Below are positions 1 to 6,938 of a DNA stretch of 14,898 bases, in pieces. Under the pieces are notes generated by a model. It did not search any database and was not told the origin of the DNA. It saw nothing but the letters and a program-made list of their open reading frames with translations. The DNA comes from UBA1372 sp964496075 (GTDB taxonomy: Bacteria > Patescibacteriota > Microgenomatia > UBA12405): NCBI GenBank assembly GCA_964496075.1, contig CAZBXB010000014.1, positions 1 to 14,898 on the forward strand, given 5' to 3'. Position numbers and translations under genes: made by a program. Within the stretch, counting starts at the first letter, position 1. The number at the start of each line of letters is the position of its first letter.

Positions 1-2004
1 CTTGAAATAGTTTTATTAAATAATCAAATCTTTTTTTATGTCACTTGCCCTAAAGACAAGCATGATTTTATCTCTTCTCAAATTTTAGCCCAATTTCCTA
101 CTGCCATCGTCGAAGCTTCCGATGATCCTCTCAAAGACATTGACAAATCTACCCTAAGCTACCAACAATTAACTACCGGTAAGTCCTATTACTATCCTCT
201 TAAAACCAGCCAAGAATTTAGAGATACCGATCCTTTAAACTCAGTCTTAGCCCCCATCTCCCGTTCAAACAACTCTAACGACTTTTTCCTCTACCAAATC
301 CTAGTCAGTCCGGCTGGAAAAAACTGGCAAGCCGGTATTCTATCAACCATCCAAAACGGCATTTTAGTTGATAAAGAAAAGAACTTTCGCCAAGCCCATC
401 CAGACAAAAGGGTTTTTGAGCAAAAAATCATGTTTCCTGGAGTTAATGCCCAGATTAATCTTGTTTCCACCAATCCAGGCCTTCTTTCTTCCGTTACTTC
501 TTCCTTTGGTATCTATACTAGCCCCCAAGGTAATTTCATTAAATCCTCCACTCCGGGTATGTTTCAAAAAAGCAAATTACCCACTTCAGTTTTTAGTAGA
601 ATCCCCAAATCCAGTTTAAAAAATCAAATCTTAAATTCAGAAGAACTATCCATTCTCTGGCACTTTCCCAACAAACTTACTAAGTTACCCAACATCGCCT
701 GGGGTAAAAAGCTTTATTCCGACCCACCCGAAAACCTACCAGTCGCCGATGGTGCCACTGACGAACAGAAACAAAATATTACCTTCTTTGCCAAAACAGA
801 ATTTAGAAATAAGCCAACCATCTTTGGTGTCAAACAAGGTGAAGATCGCCGCCGCCACAACTACATTATTGGTAAATCCGGTACCGGTAAAACCACCCTT
901 ATTGCCAATATGGCCATCGATGATATTCGAAAAGGCAGAGGAGTAGCCATAGTTGATCCCCATGGTGATCTTTGCGATAGCATTCTAAACTACATTCCCA
1001 GTAACCGTATCAACGATGTTTGCTACTTCAATCCTGCCGACCCCAACTTTATCTATCCCCTAAACATCCTTGAAACCAAAAATGAATCTCAAAAAGAGCT
1101 AGTTGCCTCCGGTGTTATTTCTATTTTCAAAAAGCTTTATGGTAATTCTTGGGGACCTCGTCTTGAACATATCTTGCGCAACACTCTTTTGACCCTCGTT
1201 CACACCCCGGATACTAATCTTTCTCATGTGGTCGAAATACTAACCAATCCAAATTATAGAAATAAAGTTGTCGAAAAGCTAAACAATCCCACCCTCAAAA
1301 ACTTCTGGCTAAACGAATATGGCCGTATGAATGCTAAGTTCCAAAACGAAGCCATCTCCCCCATTTTAAATAAAGTCGGTCAGTTTTTAAGCAGCACCAT
1401 GGTTAGAAACACCATTGCCCACAACAAATCCAGAATCGATATCCAACAAATCATGGATGATAAAAAAATCTTAATTGTCGATCTTTCTACCGGCAAACTT
1501 GGCGAAGACTCTTCAGCCCTCTTAGGTGCCATGATTATTACCCAAATCCAGTTAGCCGCCATGAACAGAGCTTTCCAGACTCAGGATGAAAGACGGGATT
1601 TTTACCTCTATGTTGATGAATTTCAAAACTTTGCCACTGAGGCCTTTATTAGAATTCTGTCTGAGGCTAGAAAATATAAGTTAAATTTGATCTTGGCCAA
1701 CCAGTACATGACTCAGATAGACAGAACTATCCAGGACGCCATTATGGGTAACGTTGGCACTATTATATCTTTTATCGTCGGTTCTCAAGATGCTTATATC
1801 CTCGAAAAGGAGTTTGGCCAAAACTTCCCTGCATCTGATTTAGTCCAACTTGGCCGCTATCAAATTATTTGCAAGATGAGTATCGATTCAGAAACTCAAG
1901 ATCCATTTTACGCTTATACCCTTCCTCCTCTTTCTTGTACCAATCAACAAAGGGCCAAAGTCATTTCCAACTCTCAACAAAGATGGGGCAAGAAAAAATC
2001 TTGA
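1..2004 (+). CDS. VirD4/TraG/HerA-like DNA-translocation ATPase (5' end outside the window)
   Basis: The frame is open from the first base, so the gene starts upstream; 667 residues are visible. An internal ATG at 430 is not the start, because the reading frame before it is continuous and protein-like. Residues 1 to about 270 form a non-ATPase N-terminal region of the kind seen in CPR type IV coupling-like proteins. The ATPase follows: Walker A GKSGTGKTT at 291-299, a DPHGDL motif at 319-324, a hydrophobic strand ending in VDLS at 493-496, a Walker B-like VDEFQNF at 538-544, and an ANQY sensor-type motif shortly after. These are typical of the TraG/VirD4/HerA superfamily, hexameric pumps that move DNA or protein-DNA complexes across membranes. 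No relaxase or VirB gene is visible, so conjugation cannot be claimed; DNA uptake or export are equally open. It converges on topA with a 17-bp gap. Family call is firm, function is not. Confidence 0.85.
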   Translation, partial: LEIVLLNNQIFFYVTCPKDKHDFISSQILAQFPTAIVEASDDPLKDIDKSTLSYQQLTTGKSYYYPLKTSQEFRDTDPLNSVLAPISRSNNSNDFFLYQILVSPAGKNWQAGILSTIQNGILVDKEKNFRQAHPDKRVFEQKIMFPGVNAQINLVSTNPGLLSSVTSSFGIYTSPQGNFIKSSTPGMFQKSKLPTSVFSRIPKSSLKNQILNSEELSILWHFPNKLTKLPNIAWGKKLYSDPPENLPVADGATDEQKQNITFFAKTEFRNKPTIFGVKQGEDRRRHNYIIGKSGTGKTTLIANMAIDDIRKGRGVAIVDPHGDLCDSILNYIPSNRINDVCYFNPADPNFIYPLNILETKNESQKELVASGVISIFKKLYGNSWGPRLEHILRNTLLTLVHTPDTNLSHVVEILTNPNYRNKVVEKLNNPTLKNFWLNEYGRMNAKFQNEAISPILNKVGQFLSSTMVRNTIAHNKSRIDIQQIMDDKKILIVDLSTGKLGEDSSALLGAMIITQIQLAAMNRAFQTQDERRDFYLYVDEFQNFATEAFIRILSEARKYKLNLILANQYMTQIDRTIQDAIMGNVGTIISFIVGSQDAYILEKEFGQNFPASDLVQLGRYQIICKMSIDSETQDPFYAYTLPPLSCTNQQRAKVISNSQQRWGKKKS

Positions 2005-2021
2005 CACACACATTCTATTAA

Positions 2022-4031
2022 CTAAACCGGTTTTTTCCAACTAGCCCATTTGCACTTAGGGTAAGCACTGCATCCATAGAATTTTCTGCCTTTCCTGGTT
2101 CTTTTCATGACTACATCCGCTCCACAATCAGGACACTTAAAATCAAGCTTTTCAACTATAGCCTCAGTATGTTTACAATCCGGAAACCTATTGCAGCTTA
2201 TAAACTTACCAAATCTACCCTCTCTAATAACCAAGTCCCCTTTCTTACACTCAGGGCATTTCCTGCCCGTTTTTTCCGTTTCAATTTTCACCCTTTCAGC
2301 CTTTTTAGTGACTCTTTTTACATCAGGTGAAAACTTTCTCCAAAACACTCCTATCATTTTTTTCCACTCAAGTGTGCCACTGGCTACTTTATCTAAATCA
2401 TCTTCCATTTCAGCCGTAAACGGCAAGGACAATATATCTTCAAAGTTTTTTACCAAAAACTTATTAGTTGCCATGCCCACCGTAGTTGGTTTAAATCTTC
2501 CCTCCTCTCTCTCCACATACATTCGAGCGATGATTGTCGAAATGATTGGAGCGTAAGTTGACGGTCTACCTATGCCCTGTTTCTCCAAAGATTGAACCAA
2601 TGAAGCATCTGTATACCTTGGTGGCGGGCTGGTTTCTTTCTCATCCACTCTCACATCTTTGGCCTTTATTTTATCTCCTACTTTAAGTACAGGCAAGACC
2701 ACATCTTCAAGACTACCTCCACTTATTTTTAAAAAGCCATCAAACATCATTCTAACTCCCCTAGCTTCAAATATGGCTTGCCTGCCGGCAGGCATGGCCA
2801 AGCCATTCTTAAGATTAATCTTGCTTCTCTTAAATCTTGCCACCGCTCCTTGTGTTGCCACTGCCCTCTTCCAAATCAAATCATATAGTTTTGCTCCTCT
2901 TGGGTCAGCTACCTTATTAGCCAATTTAGTCACCGTTGTCGGCCTGATTGCTTCATGGGCTTCTTGAGCATTTTTACTTCTATTGGCAAATACTCTTGTT
3001 TTTTCAGCCACATACTCGTTTCCCCAAGTCTTACCAATATAGTTTCTAAACTCATCAATTGCTTTACCGGATAATGCCACTGAATCCGTTCTATGGTAAG
3101 TTATTAATCCTTTTTCATAAAGTCTTTGAGCCACACTCATTGTTTGTTTGCCTGACCATCCAAATAGCCTAAAAGCTGTCTGTTGTAGTTTTGATGTCGT
3201 AAAAGGTGGCAAAGGCCCTCTCTTGCTGTCCCTCTCTTCTACTTTAATTACTTCATAGTCATCTTCTAAGCTGGCTACAAATTTATCCACCTCTGCTTTT
3301 GTTTTAAAAATACTTACTCCGTAATTATATTGACCGTCAAACAAGTTAATCCTCGTAGTCGACAGCACCCTTTTACCATCAACTGTTTTTATACCCGCTT
3401 CAAATTTGGCAAATACAGCTGTTACTAAATAGAAAGTCTCTTTACTAAACTTTTCTATTTCCTTTTCTCTTTCACAAATCAGTCTAACTGCCACACTCTG
3501 GACTCTTCCTGCCGACAAACCTCGTCTGACTTTTTTCCATAAAACTGGAGAAAGGGAATATCCCACTACTCTATCCAGTACTCTTCTGGCTTGTTGAGCA
3601 TCTACCAAATTCATATCAATCGTACCCAAATTATTTAACGCTTCTTCAACTGCACTTTTGGTAATTTCATGAAAAACGGCCCTCTTAAACTTATTTCCAA
3701 TCGTTTTTTTCTTGCCACTTTTCTCACTTATTATATGTTTTGTATGCCAGGCAATTGCTTCTCCTTCTCGATCCGGGTCTGTCACTAGCACTACCATATC
3801 TGCCTTTAAAGCCTTGTCTTTTAGCTCTTTTATTGTCTTTGCTTTTGCGCCATCCATTACATAGTCAATTTTCAAATCCCCATCCAAATCAACTCCCATC
3901 TTGCTTTTTGGTAAGTCCCTTAGATGTCCCATGGTGGCTGCCACTAAATATTTATCACCAAAAAATCTGGCAATTGTCTTGGCTTTTGTCGGTGACTCTA
4001 CTATTAGTAATGTCTTTTTCATATCAGTCAT
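2022..4031 (-). CDS. topA: DNA topoisomerase I (type IA)
   Basis: Relaxes negative supercoils through a transient 5'-phosphotyrosine link. Residues 8-95 are the Toprim domain, with the catalytic Glu in VESPTKAK (E12) and the metal-binding DPDREGE at 85-91. The active-site tyrosine is Y312 in LITYHRTDS, with the usual Met of TYMRTDS replaced by His. Two C-terminal four-cysteine zinc ribbons follow: C592/C595/C613/C619 and C633/C636/C654/C660. At 669 residues it is shorter than the E. coli enzyme (865 aa), which has more C-terminal ribbons. ATG at 4031 is chosen because a TATAAA box ends exactly 6 nt before it; an in-frame ATG at 4022 (MKKTLLIVES) is the alternative. Residues 411-419 (LAMPAGRQA) are encoded by a GC-rich palindrome that appears to be inserted into the gene. 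It lies downstream of the mreB/PBP2 pair, separated by 151 bp. Confidence 0.97.
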   Translation of the reverse strand: MTDMKKTLLIVESPTKAKTIARFFGDKYLVAATMGHLRDLPKSKMGVDLDGDLKIDYVMDGAKAKTIKELKDKALKADMVVLVTDPDREGEAIAWHTKHIISEKSGKKKTIGNKFKRAVFHEITKSAVEEALNNLGTIDMNLVDAQQARRVLDRVVGYSLSPVLWKKVRRGLSAGRVQSVAVRLICEREKEIEKFSKETFYLVTAVFAKFEAGIKTVDGKRVLSTTRINLFDGQYNYGVSIFKTKAEVDKFVASLEDDYEVIKVEERDSKRGPLPPFTTSKLQQTAFRLFGWSGKQTMSVAQRLYEKGLITYHRTDSVALSGKAIDEFRNYIGKTWGNEYVAEKTRVFANRSKNAQEAHEAIRPTTVTKLANKVADPRGAKLYDLIWKRAVATQGAVARFKRSKINLKNGLAMPAGRQAIFEARGVRMMFDGFLKISGGSLEDVVLPVLKVGDKIKAKDVRVDEKETSPPPRYTDASLVQSLEKQGIGRPSTYAPIISTIIARMYVEREEGRFKPTTVGMATNKFLVKNFEDILSLPFTAEMEDDLDKVASGTLEWKKMIGVFWRKFSPDVKRVTKKAERVKIETEKTGRKCPECKKGDLVIREGRFGKFISCNRFPDCKHTEAIVEKLDFKCPDCGADVVMKRTRKGRKFYGCSAYPKCKWASWKKPV
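2773..2806. repeat. GC-rich palindromic element inserted in frame in topA
   Basis: A perfect 16-bp palindrome (TGCCTGCC/GGCAGGCA, 2779-2794) lies within a wider inverted repeat, ATGGCTT (2773-2779) and AAGCCAT (2800-2806). It stands out from the AT-rich surroundings and translates on the - strand as LAMPAGRQA. Removing these nine residues would join INLKNG to IFEARG, restoring a plausible continuous beta-strand region of a type IA topoisomerase. I recall PAGRQ-type inserts in proteins from candidate-phyla genomes, but this is memory and was not searched here. Only one copy was seen in this window. Confidence 0.7.
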
Positions 4032-4043
4032 TGTCCTTTTATA
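4032..4043 (-). promoter_or_regulatory. Putative topA promoter -10, predicting leaderless mRNA
   Basis: On the - strand TATAAA (4043-4038) is followed by AGGACA and then the ATG at 4031, so a start site about 7 nt past the box would fall on the start codon. No -35 lies at 16-18 bp; TTGACA (4059-4054) and TTGACT (4071-4066) are badly spaced. GGA in the spacer is too close to ATG 4031 to be a normal ribosome site but could serve ATG 4022. Confidence 0.4.
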
Positions 4044-4086
4044 CTACCATCTATGTCAAGTTTTAAGTCAATTTACAAATTCTTTG

Positions 4087-4172
4087 AAATTGTGTTTTTG
4101 AAGGGCCTTGTTGACGAAGACTACACCGGTCCCTGAGAAAACATGATGAAAAGAATGTAGTAAACAAAATTT
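4087..4172. repeat. Imperfect inverted repeat in the topA-PBP2 intergenic region
   Basis: The 151 bp between the PBP2 and topA genes have no ORF. AAATTGTGTTT (4087-4097) pairs with AAACAAAATTT (4162-4172) with one mismatch. Inside, directly abutting the right arm, CTACA (4121-4125) pairs with TGTAG (4156-4160). The core at 4101-4136 is more GC-rich than the flanks. It could be a structured UTR, a remnant mobile hairpin or a processing site. There is no U-tract, so it is not an obvious terminator. Confidence 0.4.
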
Positions 4173-4182
4173 GATTTATGTA

Positions 4183-5829
4183 TTATTGGTAAATCACCGT
4201 TTTACCATCTTCTCCATATCTGGGTACTTTCGTCTCCGGTTCATTAAACCATTCTTTTAGAATATCACCTACAATTGGTGCCGCTACATCACTACCCTCT
4301 CCACCTTTCTCTACTAATACAGTTATAGCAATCTGCGGATCGTCTGCCGGTGCAAAAGCTGTCAACCAGGCGTGTGCATCACTACTTCCATCTCCCACCT
4401 CAGCCGTTCCCGTCTTGCAAGCTAGCTCTGTTTTAAAATTATAAAGTGGCCAAGCCGTTCCTCCCGAGCTACAAGCTTTTTTCATTCCATCCACTACTAA
4501 GGCTAAATTATTTCTAGAAATTCCCAAACTAGTGCAATTCTTATTATCTTTTTCAATAGTCAGATCACATAGCTTACCCCCATTGGCAATTGTGGCCGTC
4601 ATCCGATTTATTTGAGCCACCGTTACCGACATATCTCCCTGACCTATGGCCATATGATAGGTATTGCCAAGGTACCAACTCTCTCCCCGATTCTCTTCCT
4701 TCCAAGCCGGACTAGACACCAAACCTTCAAGCTCTCCCAAAAAACCAATCCCTGTCCTACTACCAAAACCAAGCTTTTTCGCCCAGGTAGCCATAGTGTC
4801 CGGTCCAATCGCTTCCCCTAGTCTATAAAAGAAGATATCATTACTTCTCTGTAGCCCCTTGACTACGTCTACCATTCCATCCACAGCTCCTCTTTTTGTC
4901 CACAACCAATTTTTATAACTATAATCGCCTATGACTATCTCCCCAATATCTTCAAACAAACTATTGGCATCAATTACTCCCTCTTGCAGTCCTGCCAAAG
5001 CCACCGTCATTTTAAACACAGATCCGGGTTGATATTTAGCCGCTATAACTCGATTAAGTAGTGGATAATCTTCATCATTAGATAGTAAATCCAAAATGAC
5101 GGCATTATTTCTTTTGTAAGAAAATATATTGGGATCAAAAGATGGCTTTGATACTAGCACCAAGACTTCACCACTATCCACCTCACTTATTATCACTCCT
5201 ACCTTTTTATCTCCCACCAAATCATATACTTTTTCTTGCCAATAAGCGTCAATACTCAAATTTATATCCTTACCTTCCACCGGATTGGACCTACCCAATT
5301 CTCGAAGATAGTCCCCCTTAGCATCTACTTCAATTAGTCTAACACCCGCCTCTCCTCGCAGGTCACATTCAAATTTCGCTTCAGCTCCACCACGACCCAA
5401 CCAATCATCGGTCGACAACTCATTTAAACAATCGTCCGCTTCCATATCTGCGTCTCCCACCTTATTTACATAGCCGGTTACAAAAGAGGCTTTTTGGCCA
5501 TATGGATATTTTCTTCTTAGCTCATATGCCAGATCTTTACCCTCAAATCTATATCCTTCAAAATCACCTAGGTCTTGGTAAACCCTGATACCATTATCAA
5601 TCTTAAAATATTGATAGACACTTTCCGTTAGCACCCTACCTTTTCTATCCAATATCTTGCCTCTGGCCGCCGGTATCTTACTCTCAGACATTCTATTATC
5701 AAAAGATAGTTCCTTAAAATAGGCTCCTCTGACCACCGACAAATCAAGCACTATACCAATAATTAGCAAAAAACTAACCACCATGACAAGATTAAAAAGC
5801 CAATAGGTCAAATCTTTTTCTTTCTTCAT
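4183..5829 (-). CDS. mrdA: Penicillin-binding transpeptidase, PBP2-like
   Basis: Cross-links peptidoglycan on the outer face of the membrane. The order is a short cytoplasmic N-terminus, one membrane anchor at about 11-30, then the PBP dimerisation region beginning IPAARGKILDRKG (52-64), then the transpeptidase domain. All three active-site motifs are intact: SVFK with nucleophile S270, SND at 329-331, and KTGT at 472-475. The MAIGQGDMSVT stretch (393-403) is also typical. At 548 residues it has a standard class B length. The ATG overlaps the mreB stop by one base (TAATG), so translation is probably coupled. The mreB neighbour favours the elongation enzyme PBP2 (MrdA) over the division enzyme FtsI; sequence alone leaves both open. 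No Shine-Dalgarno is visible. Confidence 0.88.
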   Translation of the reverse strand: MKKEKDLTYWLFNLVMVVSFLLIIGIVLDLSVVRGAYFKELSFDNRMSESKIPAARGKILDRKGRVLTESVYQYFKIDNGIRVYQDLGDFEGYRFEGKDLAYELRRKYPYGQKASFVTGYVNKVGDADMEADDCLNELSTDDWLGRGGAEAKFECDLRGEAGVRLIEVDAKGDYLRELGRSNPVEGKDINLSIDAYWQEKVYDLVGDKKVGVIISEVDSGEVLVLVSKPSFDPNIFSYKRNNAVILDLLSNDEDYPLLNRVIAAKYQPGSVFKMTVALAGLQEGVIDANSLFEDIGEIVIGDYSYKNWLWTKRGAVDGMVDVVKGLQRSNDIFFYRLGEAIGPDTMATWAKKLGFGSRTGIGFLGELEGLVSSPAWKEENRGESWYLGNTYHMAIGQGDMSVTVAQINRMTATIANGGKLCDLTIEKDNKNCTSLGISRNNLALVVDGMKKACSSGGTAWPLYNFKTELACKTGTAEVGDGSSDAHAWLTAFAPADDPQIAITVLVEKGGEGSDVAAPIVGDILKEWFNEPETKVPRYGEDGKTVIYQ

Positions 5830-6923
5830 TAGATCGATACTACACTAAAAATTCTTTTAAACAATTTCTTATCTTCATAAGCCATACCGCCACCTTTGAC
5901 CACCAACTCCTGACTATCATCGGCCACTTTGACTGACACCTTTGTTTCGTTTTGTATCGTTTCTGCCAACCTGCCTACTTGAGCTCCACCTCCTACCAAC
6001 CAAATCCCTCGAGAAAATACATCATCAACTATCTCAGGTGGCATTTCATCCAATACTTCAGCCACTATTTTTGCCAATTTAACATTAGATAAACTCAATG
6101 CCTCAATCACCTCCGAAGCCGACACATTGATAGTTTTTGGCAAGCCCCCTTCCAAATCTCTGCCCCTAATTACTAAGTTATTCTTTTTTTCTCCGGCTAG
6201 CTCCTTTTTTATTCTCTCAGCACTCCCTAGTCCCACCAGCACGCCATATTTCATCCTCAAAAAGTTAACAATATCATTATCCCAATCCATCCCACCTAGG
6301 GCTAAATTTCTGGACACTACCACTCCACCCAAAGACACCACTGATATTTCAGTCTTACCTCCACCAACATCTATAACCATCAAACCCGAGTTCTTATTCA
6401 TATCAAGTCCCAATCCTACCGAAGCCAATATGGCTGACTCTATCATATATACCCGTCTGGCTCCAACTGAATATAATACTGACCTAAGTGCCCTTTTTTC
6501 AACATCAGTTACATTGCTGGGTACTGCCACCAGTACCGTGAATTTTAAAATTTTTGGATATCTGCTGGGTACTTGTGACACTAACGAAAAATAATAAGCC
6601 AAAAGCTCTTCGGCTACTTCTAGATCATTGACAATGCCTCTTTCTACCGGTGCCACCACTTCTATCAAAGCATTTTCTCTGTTTTTCATCATTTTAGCTC
6701 TATCTCCATAGGCTATCACCTGAGCTTCTTTAGACTCCGGAGCGCTTAATCCCACCCATTTTCTTTTTTTATGTCTGGCCAACATTGTGGCTTCATCAAC
6801 TATAATACCTTTATCAACTACCAATATTCTTGTCCTGCTACTACCAAAATCCAATACCATTTCCAAACCAAAATTAGCCAAAAAATTTGAAAACTTATCC
6901 TTTATAGAAGAAAATAGAACCAC
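5829..6923 (-). CDS. mreB: Rod-shape actin homologue MreB
   Basis: MreB filaments lie under the membrane and position the wall-elongation machinery. The N-terminus (residues 2-18) can form an amphipathic helix, as expected for membrane binding. Phosphate-1 is DFGSSRTR (25-32), phosphate-2 is IDVGGGKTE (184-192), the GRDLEGGLPKTI segment spans 254-265, and the adenosine motif LVGGGA lies at 309-314. The length of 364 is slightly above the usual 335-350. In phosphate-2 the usual GGGTTE reads GGGKTE, a Lys where MreB normally has Thr. The start is GTG at 6923, because an in-frame TGA lies two codons upstream. It is immediately followed by the PBP2 gene with overlapping stop and start, forming a wall-elongation pair. 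Confidence 0.9.
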   Translation of the reverse strand: MVLFSSIKDKFSNFLANFGLEMVLDFGSSRTRILVVDKGIIVDEATMLARHKKRKWVGLSAPESKEAQVIAYGDRAKMMKNRENALIEVVAPVERGIVNDLEVAEELLAYYFSLVSQVPSRYPKILKFTVLVAVPSNVTDVEKRALRSVLYSVGARRVYMIESAILASVGLGLDMNKNSGLMVIDVGGGKTEISVVSLGGVVVSRNLALGGMDWDNDIVNFLRMKYGVLVGLGSAERIKKELAGEKKNNLVIRGRDLEGGLPKTINVSASEVIEALSLSNVKLAKIVAEVLDEMPPEIVDDVFSRGIWLVGGGAQVGRLAETIQNETKVSVKVADDSQELVVKGGGMAYEDKKLFKRIFSVVSI

Positions 6924-6934
6924 AACTCATTTTA
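6924..6934 (-). promoter_or_regulatory. Putative mreB promoter -10, leaderless spacing
   Basis: On the - strand TAAAAT (6934-6929) is followed by GAGTT and the GTG start codon at 6923. The 5-nt spacing is the same as at def. No -35 is recognisable. The 15-bp gap to the divergent gene at 6939 leaves no room for a long leader. Confidence 0.35.
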
Positions 6935-6938
6935 CATC

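Noticed and set aside
430..432. ATG 430 as start of the coupling-type ATPase
   Set aside because: The frame is open and protein-like back to base 1, so this is an internal Met.
2024..2033. AAACCGGTTT followed by T's after the coupling-type ATPase gene as a terminator
   Set aside because: The palindrome has no loop and lies within the last topA codons; a stable RNA hairpin is unlikely.
2107..2556. Long ORF on the + strand opposite topA
   Set aside because: Shadow of topA; low-complexity Ser/Leu/Pro composition from the C-rich strand and no family features.
4054..4071. TTGACA and TTGACT upstream of topA as -35 elements
   Set aside because: They lie 10 and 22 bp from the TATAAA box (19 bp from TAGTAT for the second); no pair has good spacing with a good -10.
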